Assembly: GCF_025725665.1 (NCBI RefSeq)
Contig: NZ_CP107009.1
Location: 1,798,001 to 1,862,000, forward strand
Origin: Halomonas sp. LR3S48
GTDB taxonomy: Bacteria > Pseudomonadota > Gammaproteobacteria > Pseudomonadales > Halomonadaceae
Reading direction: 5' to 3'
Length of the DNA stretch: 64,000 nt
In this document: one piece after another, positions 9,942 through 19,021 of the stretch
How the letters are laid out: the number at the start of each line of letters is the position of its first letter
Position numbering within the stretch: the stretch's first letter is position 1
The notes under the pieces: model-generated
Database searches by the model: none
The model's input: the letters and a program-made list of their open reading frames with translations, nothing else
What the model was told of the DNA's origin: nothing
Made by a program: the position numbers and the translations under genes

Positions 9942-10877
9942 TCAAGAAAGCGGCCTGGCCATCTCGATGGCCTCGACCTGTGTCGCTACCCACACTTGGC
10001 TCGCCGAGGGTGGGCCTGCGGCCAGGTCGGCACAGGTATCGTAGCGGCGCAGCATCCTCGGTCTGCAGCTCACCGCGAGCCGTCCCGAGGCGTGCGTGCT
10101 GCGCCAATTCACCTCCAGCCGCCAATGGCTCGACGCCTCGCCGCTCGATTGTTCGACTGACACGTTGCCATGGATGCCTCTGGCCGCCAGCCACTCCAGT
10201 GCCGCGACCTGGGCGCACTGCTGCACCGGGCTGAGGCGCGAGTCGCCGCGGTAGCAGGGCAGGTAAGGGCGGTCTGCCATCTCGCTTTCGAGCAGCGGCA
10301 GTACGTCTTCGTCGCCGATGCGGCCGTACTTGCGCAGGGCGGGAAAGACCACGGCACTGGCTGCCAAGCGGCAGCCACCCAAGTGGGTGCTCTCCCATAC
10401 CTCGAAGGGCAGGGCACGCTCCGCTACTGCTGCGTCCAGGGCCTTGTAGGTGGCATAGCCGAACTTGGCGCAGCACTTGTCCTTCTTGCCATGGGTGCAG
10501 CAGAGCAGCAGCGGGCCGTCGGGCGGGGAGGCCTCCCAGTGCGCGAGCGGCTCGTTCCGCTCCAGCGCGGCCAGAAAAGCCGACAGTTGGTCGCGTGTCA
10601 CTTCGAAACGGCGATTCTCCGGCATCAGGTAGAGGCAGTGGCGTGCACTGGGCTGGTCGCGCCGATGAATCAGGTTGACCCGTCGCCCCGCATCGGCAAT
10701 GGCCTCGAGCCGTGTCGACACTTCATCACACATGTCGCTGGCCTGGCGCAGGCTGCGCTGCCATTTCGGCCGCGGCCAGCTGAGCAGCAGGTTGCGCTCG
10801 GCATGGGCGGCACTGCCCGCCAGCGGGTCGCCCTGCGCAAGGCTTTCCCGGGTACAGAAACGCTGGGTGGCACTCAT
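9942..10877 (-). CDS. Sucrase/ferredoxin-like iron-sulfur protein, possible siderophore reductase
   Basis: The 311-aa product resembles the sucrase/ferredoxin-like (Apd1/thioredoxin-like ferredoxin) family. The cluster-binding region reads CCTHGKKDKCC at 126-136 and later WESTHLGGCRLAA, with H165 and C169. The usual family motif is C-x8-C and H-x-G-G-H; here the last histidine is a cysteine. A [2Fe-2S] cluster held by cysteines and perhaps one histidine is expected. Its place between a siderophore ATPase gene (4-nt overlap) and fhuD suggests that it reduces imported ferric siderophore in the cytoplasm; this is inference. Confidence 0.75.
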   Translation of the reverse strand: MSATQRFCTRESLAQGDPLAGSAAHAERNLLLSWPRPKWQRSLRQASDMCDEVSTRLEAIADAGRRVNLIHRRDQPSARHCLYLMPENRRFEVTRDQLSAFLAALERNEPLAHWEASPPDGPLLLCCTHGKKDKCCAKFGYATYKALDAAVAERALPFEVWESTHLGGCRLAASAVVFPALRKYGRIGDEDVLPLLESEMADRPYLPCYRGDSRLSPVQQCAQVAALEWLAARGIHGNVSVEQSSGEASSHWRLEVNWRSTHASGRLAVSCRPRMLRRYDTCADLAAGPPSASQVWVATQVEAIEMARPLS

Positions 10878-11716
10878 GCCGACAGCTCCTCCTTGCGCCT
10901 GGCCGGGGCGGCGGGGCTGCCCAAGGCCGGAATGCAGACCGGCCGGCCGGTACTCGGAGCAGTGATCACCTCGGCATCGAGATCGAATACCTGCTTGAGG
11001 TTCGCCGCGGTGAAGACCGCCTCCGGGGGGCCGCTATGCTCGATGCGGCCGTCGCGCATCATCACCAGCACGTCGGCGTGGGCGGCGGCCAGGTTGAGAT
11101 CGTGCAATACCACCAGCAGGGTTCGGCCACGTTCGTGGGCCAGCCGTACCAGCAGTTCCAGCAGGTCGACCTGGACCTTGAGATCGAGAAAGGTGGTTGG
11201 CTCATCGAGCAGGATGAGATCGGTATCCTGTGCCAGCACCATGGCGATCCAGCAGCGTTGGCGCTGGCCGCCGGAAAGGGCGTCCACCGGCCGCTCGGCA
11301 AAGTCCGCGACCCGCGCTACGGCCATGGCCTCCGTGACCGTCTCTTCGTCCTGCCTCGACCACTGCCGCCATAGCCGCTGGTGGGGGAAGCGCCCCATGC
11401 CGACCAGCTCACGTACCGTCATGCCCTCGGGTGCCGTGGGGCTCTGGGGCAGGATGCCCAGGCGGTGGGCGACTTCACGGGTGCGGTAGCGGTGTATCTC
11501 CTGGCCGTCGAGCAACACTCGGCCTTTTTGTGGCGTCAGCGTCCGGGCCAGGGTCTTGAGCAGCGTGGACTTGCCGCTGCCGTTGGGACCCAGCAGTACC
11601 GTGAGGCGGCCCTCGGCGACGCGAAAGTCAACGTTCTCGAGGACGCGACGATCCTCGTAGCCGGCGGTCAGGCCTTCGCCCAGCAGGCGGCAAGCTTGGG
11701 AACGAGAAGTGTTCAT
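10874..11716 (-). CDS. Iron-siderophore ABC transporter ATP-binding protein (FecE/CbrD class)
   Basis: The ATPase is about 280 aa, with Walker A GPNGSGKSTLLK, signature LSGGQRQRCW, Walker B LILLDEPTTFLD and H-loop VVLHDLNLAAAHAD. The C-terminal region has the FecE-type VFDLDAEVITAPSTGRPVCIP. Start 11716 (MNTSRSQ) is chosen over 11764; neither has a good ribosome site. The two-gene permease set at 21967-24002 has no ATPase of its own, so this protein is the likely partner. It heads a minus-strand operon with the iron-sulfur protein and fhuD, divergent from the biosynthetic operon. Confidence 0.85.
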   Translation of the reverse strand: MNTSRSQACRLLGEGLTAGYEDRRVLENVDFRVAEGRLTVLLGPNGSGKSTLLKTLARTLTPQKGRVLLDGQEIHRYRTREVAHRLGILPQSPTAPEGMTVRELVGMGRFPHQRLWRQWSRQDEETVTEAMAVARVADFAERPVDALSGGQRQRCWIAMVLAQDTDLILLDEPTTFLDLKVQVDLLELLVRLAHERGRTLLVVLHDLNLAAAHADVLVMMRDGRIEHSGPPEAVFTAANLKQVFDLDAEVITAPSTGRPVCIPALGSPAAPARRKEELSA

Positions 11717-11803
11717 CGGCGATACCACAGCTTGAATGCAGCGACGAGTATAAGCGTTTCTCATTTCCGATGCGACGTATTACATATAATTACCAAATGC
11801 TTT

Positions 11804-11818
11804 TGATAACTATTTGTA
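11804..11818. promoter_or_regulatory. Fur-box-like site between the two siderophore operons
   Basis: TGATAAC-T-ATTTGTA matches the Fur consensus at 10 of 14 positions. It lies in an AT-rich stretch between the divergent ATPase and MFS exporter genes and could control both the uptake and the biosynthesis operon. Confidence 0.5.
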
Positions 11819-11898
11819 TTTAAGAATTGGCTGTGACAACCTTGGGGCATCGTCCAGGTTCGTCCCCATGCCACTCATGGGGCGTAGGGAAGAAAGGA

Positions 11899-13341
11899 AT
11901 GCCATCCAGGGATAGTGCCGCGCGTCGAGTGCTTGTCACCGTGCTGCTGGGAACCTTCACCGTCAGTCTCAACAACAGCGCCTTGAATCTGGCGATTCCC
12001 GAGTTGATGCGGGTATTCGACGCCGCCGCCATCCAGGTGAGCTGGGTCATGACCCTGTTCCTGGTGGCGATGGGAATGACCATGCCGCTGACCGGATTTC
12101 TTGCCAAGCGCTGGGGCGCGCGGCGCTTCTACCTGCTGGGGCTGTGGCTGTTCCTGTTCGCTTCCCTGCAGGGGGCGCTGGCGACGGGCCTGGCCTGGGT
12201 GCTGGCGGCGCGAGCCCTGCAGGGCATGGCCGCCGGCCTGATGATACCGCTCTCGCTGCCGTTGATCTTTGCCGCCTGGCCTGCCGAACGGCGGGGGCGG
12301 GTGGTAGGGGTCTGGGGGTTCGCCGTGATGATCGCGCCGGCCATAGGGCCCAGCGTCGGTGGGCTGCTGCTGGAAGTGAGTTCCTGGCAGGCCCTGTTCC
12401 TGATGAACTTGCCCGTCGCCGTCCTGGCTTTGGCGGGCGCTCATTTTTGCCTCGAAGAGGGCGAACGCGACCGCGAGCGTCGCTTCGACCTGCCCGGCTT
12501 CGTGCTGGTGACCCTGGGAGCGGGCGGGGTGCTTGTCGCCCTGGCCGGCATGGCGTCGCCTGCCGATCTCCTCGACGCCGCCCATTGGGGGCCGCTGGGT
12601 CTCGGAGTGGCGTTGCTGGTCGCCTTCGTCAGGGTCGAACGACGTGCCTCGCAACCGCTGCTCGAACTCCGCCTGTTTGCCATCTCTCCTTTCCGCGCCA
12701 GCGTGCTCATCGCCTGCGCTCAGGCCGTTTCTACCTTCGGGTGCCTGCTGTTGATTCCGATCTGGATGCAGCGTGTCCAGGGCTACGACGCCCTGACTAC
12801 CGGCCTGATGTTCCTGCCCACGGCGCTGATGGCGGCTATCTGCTCGCCCTGGGCCGGGCGCCTGGTCGATGGCCGTTGGGCGCGCCAGGTGGTAACTGGC
12901 GGCCTGGTGGTGTCGGCGGTAGCGCTGGCAGGCCTCGCCGCGCTGGGCAATGAGGCGCCCCTCTGGCTGATCGGCGTGTTGATGGCGGCACGCGGGGCCG
13001 GGCTTGGCTTCGGCTACCTGCCGGCAACCACGATCGGGCTCAACGCCGTGGGGGACGCTCGTGTTGCCCAGGCCTCGGCAATGAACAACCTGGCCCGGCG
13101 GCTCGCTTCGGCGTTGGGTGTCGCCATCCTGGCCCTGCATCACGACCTGCGTACATTGCAACTCGCCGCCGAGGGGGCCGCTGCCGAAGCGGCCGCCCTG
13201 GTGGCGTTGGGCGAGGCCTTTCTCGTCCTGGCTGCCCTGCTTCTCGTGGCGACGCCCCTGGCGTTGTCGCTTCCCTCCACCCGCCATGAGGTAACGCCAG
13301 CTCATGATCCATGTAGAGCTACCCAGATTTCCCGCAAGTGA
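11899..13341 (+). CDS. MFS exporter (DHA2, 14-TM type), probable siderophore exporter (SbnD position)
   Basis: The product is a 480-aa major facilitator of the EmrB/QacA class. LNNSALNLAIPELMRVF opens helix 1 and AARALQGMAAGLMIPLSLPL is the typical antiporter region. The start at 11899 (MPSRDSAARR) is supported by AGGGA upstream; an upstream TTG would add 24 unlikely residues. It is first in the siderophore operon, the relative place of sbnD before sbnE in staphyloferrin B clusters. It probably exports the finished siderophore with proton antiport; the substrate is inferred from context. Confidence 0.85.
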   Translation: MPSRDSAARRVLVTVLLGTFTVSLNNSALNLAIPELMRVFDAAAIQVSWVMTLFLVAMGMTMPLTGFLAKRWGARRFYLLGLWLFLFASLQGALATGLAWVLAARALQGMAAGLMIPLSLPLIFAAWPAERRGRVVGVWGFAVMIAPAIGPSVGGLLLEVSSWQALFLMNLPVAVLALAGAHFCLEEGERDRERRFDLPGFVLVTLGAGGVLVALAGMASPADLLDAAHWGPLGLGVALLVAFVRVERRASQPLLELRLFAISPFRASVLIACAQAVSTFGCLLLIPIWMQRVQGYDALTTGLMFLPTALMAAICSPWAGRLVDGRWARQVVTGGLVVSAVALAGLAALGNEAPLWLIGVLMAARGAGLGFGYLPATTIGLNAVGDARVAQASAMNNLARRLASALGVAILALHHDLRTLQLAAEGAAAEAAALVALGEAFLVLAALLLVATPLALSLPSTRHEVTPAHDPCRATQISRK

Positions 13342-13363
13342 GCGGGAGGCCAGCCAGGCCACG

Positions 13364-15124
13364 ATGCCGACTCCACACGCGAGCTGTCCCTCTTATGGCA
13401 GCCATCTTCAGGCCAAGGAGACCACCCTGCGTGCGCTGCTCAACAGCTACCTGCGTGAGACGGGATGCCACGATCCGCGTCATGACGAGACCGGCCTGGG
13501 GGCATCGCTGCTCGACGTCGGTGAGCCCTTTCGCGTGAGGTTGCCCGCAGGTGAGCTGATCGGCACGCTGCGCGATTTCTCCCTGTCGGGACAGCATCGC
13601 TATGGTGCGGCCTTCTACCTGCACGACGATCAGGGGAGGGTGGTGCCTCTCGACATGCAGGACATCATTCAGCGGCTGCTGGAATCGCTGAGTGAGCCGG
13701 CGGTCGACAATACCCACGAGCTGCGGCTGTGGGACATGCGCGACAAGATCAACAACAGCTTTACCCGGATGGCGGCGCATCTCGACGACTTCCATCACCG
13801 TCAGGGCAGTGCGCCGGCGGAGGCATTGGATTTCATCGCCGCCGAACAGTCGCTCTACCTAGGCCACCCGTTCCATCCCTTCCCCAAGTGCTCCCAGGGC
13901 GTGGAGCGACGCGCCTTCGACGACTACAGCCCGGAGCGCGGTGCCCGCTTCCAGCTGCACTACCTGGCCGTGCGCCGCGACCTGCTGGTGGAGGCATGGC
14001 TCGATGGGCCCGACGACGGAATGGCGGATGAGGTGCTGGAAGCGGCCCGGCAACGGCTCGGTGAGCGCCACGCCGACTATGTCCTGCTCCCCATGCATCC
14101 CTGGCAGGCGGGTTACCTGCTGGGTCAGCCGGATGTTCGCCTGCTGCTGGAGGAGGGGCTGCTCGTCGACCTCGGCGCTCAAGGGCCGCTGGCCTATCCC
14201 ACCTCCTCGGTGCGTTCGGTGTGGGTGCCGGAGACCGGCCAAGGCTACAAGCTGCCACTACAGGTACGCATCACCAATCTGATCCGTGAGAACACATTGG
14301 AGCAGTCGCGCCGTACGCTGGACGCCGCGCGGCTCATTCATCGTCTTCGCGATGAGCTGGAGAGCGACGCCTTCCAGGTGGTGATGGAGACCGGCTATCG
14401 CACCCTGGACCCGGGGCATCCGGCGCTGGACAGCCATCGCGCTGCTGCCTTCACGGTGATCTATCGGCCCATGCCGGTCGAGGCACAGCATGCCTGCGTG
14501 CTCGCCTCACTGCTGGAACCCTACCCCGGCGAGGCGGAGCCCAAGCTGATAGCGGCGATTCGCCAGGGGGCAGGCGGCGAGGTGGACCTGAAGCGCTGGT
14601 TCGCGGCCTATCTGGAGGTCTCGCTGGTACCGATTCTCGAGATTCTGGCGCGCACCGGCGTCAGCTTCGAGGCTCATCTGCAGAACAGTCTGCTGCGGCT
14701 GGAGCGGGGCTGGCCCTCCACGCTCTACGTACGCGACCTGGAGGGTGTGAGCCTGGACCGCGAGCGGGTCACCCGCCTGCCGGTGTGGCCTTCGCTCGGC
14801 ATCGCGACGGACAGCCCGCTGCTCTACTCGCCGGAGGTCGCCTGGCGGCGCACGCAGTACTACTTCTTCGTCAATCATCTTGGAGGCGTGGTAAACGCCT
14901 TGGCAACTCACCTTGGCGTCGACGAGGGGCGCTTCTGGCGTCAGGTGGGCGACTGCCTGGAGCGACTGCGCGAAGCGGGGGACTCACGCCTTGCGGCTTA
15001 CGCCGAAGACCTGCTTCAGGCAGACCACTGGCCGGCCAAGGCCAATCTGCTCAGCTGCTTCCGGCAGCGGGGTGCAAGTCCGCTGTTCGTCGATATCGTC
15101 AACCCCATCAAGCGAGTTGGATGA
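13364..15124 (+). CDS. NIS siderophore synthetase, SbnE-like (IucA/IucC family)
   Basis: The 586-aa protein follows SbnE closely in remembered segments: EQSLYLGHPFHPFPK near 167, LPMHPWQ near 244, AYPTSSVRSVW, FEAHLQNSLLRLE near 435, VRDLEGVSLDRE near 458 and ANLLSCFRQRGASP. SbnE condenses citrate with L-2,3-diaminopropionate using ATP, as the first step of staphyloferrin B. The start at 13364 is preferred to 13304, because the extra 20 residues use rare codons and exceed the family length; 13304 would overlap the exporter gene by 38 nt and has GAGGTAA before it. The next synthetase starts 4 nt after the stop. Confidence 0.85.
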   Translation: MPTPHASCPSYGSHLQAKETTLRALLNSYLRETGCHDPRHDETGLGASLLDVGEPFRVRLPAGELIGTLRDFSLSGQHRYGAAFYLHDDQGRVVPLDMQDIIQRLLESLSEPAVDNTHELRLWDMRDKINNSFTRMAAHLDDFHHRQGSAPAEALDFIAAEQSLYLGHPFHPFPKCSQGVERRAFDDYSPERGARFQLHYLAVRRDLLVEAWLDGPDDGMADEVLEAARQRLGERHADYVLLPMHPWQAGYLLGQPDVRLLLEEGLLVDLGAQGPLAYPTSSVRSVWVPETGQGYKLPLQVRITNLIRENTLEQSRRTLDAARLIHRLRDELESDAFQVVMETGYRTLDPGHPALDSHRAAAFTVIYRPMPVEAQHACVLASLLEPYPGEAEPKLIAAIRQGAGGEVDLKRWFAAYLEVSLVPILEILARTGVSFEAHLQNSLLRLERGWPSTLYVRDLEGVSLDRERVTRLPVWPSLGIATDSPLLYSPEVAWRRTQYYFFVNHLGGVVNALATHLGVDEGRFWRQVGDCLERLREAGDSRLAAYAEDLLQADHWPAKANLLSCFRQRGASPLFVDIVNPIKRVG

Positions 15125-15128
15125 CCAC

Positions 15129-16964
15129 ATGGAAGCGACCCTACGATCCCCGCAAACGAGCTTCGACCTCGGGCAACTCCCCTCGTCGCCGGAGTACGTG
15201 CGCGTGCAGCAGCGGGTGCTGCGCCAGTTCATCCAGGGCTTGCTGTTCGAAGCGGTCCTGCCAGCCGTCGAGGAGGCAACCGGGCCTGGTGAGCAGTGCG
15301 CCTTCTCGCTGACGGGGCGTGACGTCCAGGGGCGTGAGGTGAGCTATACCGCCTGGGGCGCGCGCAAGGCCAGCTTCGGTAGGGTGCGCCTGGCGCTGCG
15401 GCCCGTTCAGCGCCGCGATGCGGACGACCATCGGCAGGAGGCGACCCTGGCCGGCTTCATGGCCGAGGTGATGGCTACGGTGGTTCCCGCAGAGCGCCTG
15501 CCCTACCTGCTGGAAGAGCTGCAGCAGACCCTGCTCAAGGATGCCCAGTCGCGGATATTGAGCGGCATGCCGACCAGCCCCGACCTTGCGTGGGACCATG
15601 ATGCCTGGGAAGGGTGGCTGCAGGAGGGCCATCCCTATCATCCGAGCTACAAGTCCCGGCTCGGTTTCACGCTTGCCGACAACGCGGCCTATGGCCCCGA
15701 GTTCCGCCAGGACGTCCGGCCGGTCTGGCTGGCCGTGGCCCGTGAGCATTGCCGTGTCTCGCTATCGGCTTCGCTGAACCTCGGTGCCTTCTTGCGAGAG
15801 GAGCTGGGCGAGGCGACGCTGGCGCGCTTTCGGCGCCTGCTCGTCGCGTCGGCACGGCGCCCGCAGGACTACGTGTTCCTGCCGGTGCATCCCTGGCAGT
15901 GGAGCCACGTCATCCTGCCCACCTTCCAGGCCGAGCTGGCCGCTGGGCGGCTCTGCTACCTGGGCACGGGCGACGACGCCTACCTGGCCCAGCAGTCGAT
16001 CCGCACCCTGGCCAATACCAGCCGGCCCCGGCGGGCCAACCTCAAGCTCGCGTTGAGCATCGTCAACACCTCCACCAGCCGTATCCTGGCTGCCCATACC
16101 GTGGAGAACAGCGCGCGCATCAGCGATTGGTTGCATGACCTGGTGACGCGTGACGAAGCGGCGCGCGAGTGCGGCGTCGTCATTCTGCGTGAGGTGTTGG
16201 GGGTGGCCTATGACGCCTCGCGCCTGGCCGAGCCTCAGCGCAGCCTGGCCTACGGTACCCTGGGCGCCGTGTGGCGCGAGAGCCTGCACCGTTACCTGTA
16301 TCCGGGCGAGCGCGCGCTGGCCTTCAACGGCCTGACCCAGCTCGCCGCCTCGGGGACACCGATGCTCGACGGCTGGGTACGGCACCATGGCGTGGCGGCC
16401 TGGGCCCGGCGGCTGCTCGAGGTCACGGTGACGCCGCTGATTCACCTGCTCTACGCCCACGGTATCGGCCTGGAGTCTCATGGCCAGAACATTCTGCTGA
16501 TCCATCGCGACGGCTGGCCCGAGCGCATCGCGCTCAAGGACTTCCACGACGGGGTGCGCTACAGCCCGGCGCTGCTGGCCGAGCCCGAACGCGCGCCCTG
16601 CCTGGTGCCGGAGCCGGCCAGCCACGCTGCCGTCAATCGCAACTCCTACATCCAGACAGAAAGTGCCGACGAGGTGCGCGACTTCACCTACGACGCCTTC
16701 GTCTTCATCGCCCTCACCGAGCTCTGCCTGTGCCTGGAGCAGCACTACGACCTGCCGGAGGCCAGCTTCTGGGAGATGACCGCGGAAGTCATCCGGGATT
16801 ACCAGACCGCGCATCCCGCGCTGGAGCCGCGCTTCGCTTTGTTCGATCTCTTCGCGCCCACGGTGAGCATCGAGGAATTGACCAAGCGTCGGTTGTTCGG
16901 CGACGCCGAGAAGCGCTTCGCCACCCGTGACAACCCGCTGTATCCCTACCGGCCAGGCGCCTGA
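15129..16964 (+). CDS. NIS siderophore synthetase, SbnF-like (IucA/IucC family)
   Basis: The 611-aa synthetase has the ATP-site motif HPYHPSYKSRLGFTLADN near 168, LPVHPWQWSH near 253, GLESHGQNILLIHRDGWP near 447 and ALKDFHDGVRYS near 468. These segments resemble SbnF strikingly. SbnF adds the second diaminopropionate to citryl-diaminoethane. An FhuF-like C-terminal cysteine domain is absent; the end reads KRFATRDNPLYPYRPGA. The start ATG at 15129 lies 4 nt after the preceding stop. It is the third gene of the operon. Confidence 0.85.
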   Translation: MEATLRSPQTSFDLGQLPSSPEYVRVQQRVLRQFIQGLLFEAVLPAVEEATGPGEQCAFSLTGRDVQGREVSYTAWGARKASFGRVRLALRPVQRRDADDHRQEATLAGFMAEVMATVVPAERLPYLLEELQQTLLKDAQSRILSGMPTSPDLAWDHDAWEGWLQEGHPYHPSYKSRLGFTLADNAAYGPEFRQDVRPVWLAVAREHCRVSLSASLNLGAFLREELGEATLARFRRLLVASARRPQDYVFLPVHPWQWSHVILPTFQAELAAGRLCYLGTGDDAYLAQQSIRTLANTSRPRRANLKLALSIVNTSTSRILAAHTVENSARISDWLHDLVTRDEAARECGVVILREVLGVAYDASRLAEPQRSLAYGTLGAVWRESLHRYLYPGERALAFNGLTQLAASGTPMLDGWVRHHGVAAWARRLLEVTVTPLIHLLYAHGIGLESHGQNILLIHRDGWPERIALKDFHDGVRYSPALLAEPERAPCLVPEPASHAAVNRNSYIQTESADEVRDFTYDAFVFIALTELCLCLEQHYDLPEASFWEMTAEVIRDYQTAHPALEPRFALFDLFAPTVSIEELTKRRLFGDAEKRFATRDNPLYPYRPGA

Positions 16965-16973
16965 GGAGAGCCG

Positions 16974-17750
16974 ATGTTGACGCCCAATGAACTCAAGCGG
17001 CGGCTGGCGCGAGGCGAGACGGTGCTTGGCCTATTCGCCTCGATCCCCACGGCGGTGACCGTCGAGATGATCGGCCAGGCCGGCTTCGATTTCGTCATCC
17101 TCGATACCGAGCACACCCTGGTGAACCCCGAGACCCTGGAGCACATGCTGCGCGCCGCGGAACTCGCCGGGCTCACCGCGCTGGTGCGGGTGTCGCGCCC
17201 CGATCCGGGCATCGTGGTGCCGCTGCTCGATGGCGGCGCCCGGGGGATCGTGCTGGCCGACGTGCGCGGCCCCGAACCCCTGCAGGCGCTGAACGAATGC
17301 CTGCGCTTCCATCCACTGGGGCGGCGCGGCATGAACAGTGGCCGCCCGGGGCGCTTCGGTGCCGACGACCTGGTCGACTACCTGCAACGGGCCAATGACG
17401 AGCTGATGCTGGTGCCGATGATCGAGAGCCTGGAAGGGGTGGAGAACCTCGAGGCCATCCTGCAGGTACCCGGGGTGGACATGGTACTCGAGGGTGCGGC
17501 AGACCTGTCGCAGTCGCTGGGCCTGCCCTGGCAGACCGAGGCGCCGGAGGTACGCGAGGCGCTGGACCTTATCCAAGCGGCCTGTCGCTGCGCCGAGGTG
17601 CCGTTCTGCGCGATCCCTCGCAGTGCCGCGCGGCGCGACTACTGGCGCGAGCGGGGCGTGCACGCCTTTGTGTTGGGCGACGAACGCGGTACCGCCTTTC
17701 GTGCCCTGCAAGCAAAGCTGGCCCCCTATCGTGAGGAGACGAGCCCATGA
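16974..17750 (+). CDS. HpcH/HpaI aldolase-fold citrate synthase, SbnG/AcsB-like
   Basis: The 258-aa protein has the HpcH/HpaI aldolase fold: GFDFVILDTEHTLVN, ARGIVLADVRGPEPLQ, GRRGMNSGRPGRFG, VPMIESLEGVENLEAIL and VDMVLEGAADLSQSLG. SbnG in staphyloferrin B clusters and AcsB in achromobactin clusters belong here. SbnG makes citrate from oxaloacetate and acetyl-CoA, so the siderophore does not depend on the TCA cycle. GAGGAG precedes the ATG. The stop overlaps the next start (ATGA). Acceptance of the citrate synthase role rests on cluster context. Confidence 0.85.
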   Translation: MLTPNELKRRLARGETVLGLFASIPTAVTVEMIGQAGFDFVILDTEHTLVNPETLEHMLRAAELAGLTALVRVSRPDPGIVVPLLDGGARGIVLADVRGPEPLQALNECLRFHPLGRRGMNSGRPGRFGADDLVDYLQRANDELMLVPMIESLEGVENLEAILQVPGVDMVLEGAADLSQSLGLPWQTEAPEVREALDLIQAACRCAEVPFCAIPRSAARRDYWRERGVHAFVLGDERGTAFRALQAKLAPYREETSP

Positions 17751-19021
17751 CCAGCGTGGCCAAGATCCTGCCCCGGGCGCCCTGGAGCCCGCCCTCGTCG
17801 GCGGTCAGGCGTTGCCTGGCGGCACTCGGCGAGCCGGCTCCCGTCGGTACGCGCGAACCTGTCTGTGCCTTTGTCTACGACCTGGCGGCGCTGCGCGAGC
17901 ACGTCAGCGCCATGCTGGCGGACCTGCCGCAGCCCTGCCGGCTCTATTACGCCGTCAAGGCCAATCCCGACCGGCGCCTGATCGAAACCCTGGCGCCCCT
18001 GGTGGCGGGGTTCGAAGCCGCCTCGATCGGCGAGATTCGCCGTATCCGCGAGGTCAGTGACTCGGCGCCGGTGATCTTCGGCGGCCCCGGCAAGAAGGAT
18101 GCAGAGCTCGAGGAGGCACTCACCCTCGGCGTGGAGCGCATTCACGTCGAGAGTTTGCACGAACTGCGCCGGCTCAATCTTATTGCCGAGCGACGCGGCA
18201 GGGTGGTGCCGATCCTGCTGCGGGTGAACCTGCACGACGCACTGCCCGAGGCCACCGTCACCATGGCCGGGCGGGCCACCCAGTTCGGCATCGATGAGCC
18301 GCAGGTGGAGGAGGCGATCGAGGCGGCCCGGCGCAGCCCGGGGCTGCGGCTCGACGGCTTCCATATGCATTCGATCTCCAACAATCTCGATGCTCGCCTG
18401 CATGCGCGGCTGGTAGCCACCTACCTGGCGCGAGTGCGCGCCTGGGCCGAACGCTTCGACCTGAAGATACGCTGCGTCGATGCCGGCGGCGGCTTTGGCG
18501 TCTCCTACGACGAGCGCCCGGACTTCGACTGGGCGGCCTTCGTCGACGCACTGCGCCCACTGTTCGCCGCCGACCCGCTGCCCGGGGCGGAACTGCTGTT
18601 CGAGCCGGGGCGCTACATCGCTGCCTTCTGCGGCTACTACGTTGCCGAAGTCATCGATCTCAAGCAGAGCCATGGGCGCCACTTCGCCATCCTGCGTGGC
18701 GGCACTCATCACTTCCGCTTGCCCGCTTCCTGGCAGCACGACCATCCCTTCGAGGTGCTGCCACGCCAGCTGTGGCCCTATCCCTTCCCACGTCCTGAGC
18801 TCAATGCCCAGCGCGTGACCCTGGCCGGCGAACTGTGCACGCCGAAGGACGTGCTGGCCCGGGAAGTGACTGTGCCACGGCTGAGGGTCGCCGATCTGGT
18901 GCTCTTCCACCGTGCCGGCGCCTACGGCTGGACCATCTCCCATCACGATTTCCTGGGCCACCCCCATCCCCGGCATCTCTACCTCGACGATTGCCACGAC
19001 GACAAGGAGCTTGTCCGATGA
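17747..19021 (+). CDS. PLP-dependent decarboxylase, SbnH/AcsE-like
   Basis: The 424-aa enzyme is of fold-type III, the diaminopimelate/ornithine decarboxylase family. The PLP lysine is in LYYAVKANPD near residue 71. DGFHMHSISNN, CVDAGGGFGVSY, FEPGRYIAAFCGYYV and AGELCTPKDVLA are the later conserved blocks. In staphyloferrin B synthesis SbnH decarboxylates the citryl-diaminopropionate made by SbnE, giving the diaminoethane unit. ATGA overlaps couple it to the genes before and after. Free diamino-acid decarboxylation, as for AcsE, is the alternative reaction. Confidence 0.87.
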   Translation: MTSVAKILPRAPWSPPSSAVRRCLAALGEPAPVGTREPVCAFVYDLAALREHVSAMLADLPQPCRLYYAVKANPDRRLIETLAPLVAGFEAASIGEIRRIREVSDSAPVIFGGPGKKDAELEEALTLGVERIHVESLHELRRLNLIAERRGRVVPILLRVNLHDALPEATVTMAGRATQFGIDEPQVEEAIEAARRSPGLRLDGFHMHSISNNLDARLHARLVATYLARVRAWAERFDLKIRCVDAGGGFGVSYDERPDFDWAAFVDALRPLFAADPLPGAELLFEPGRYIAAFCGYYVAEVIDLKQSHGRHFAILRGGTHHFRLPASWQHDHPFEVLPRQLWPYPFPRPELNAQRVTLAGELCTPKDVLAREVTVPRLRVADLVLFHRAGAYGWTISHHDFLGHPHPRHLYLDDCHDDKELVR

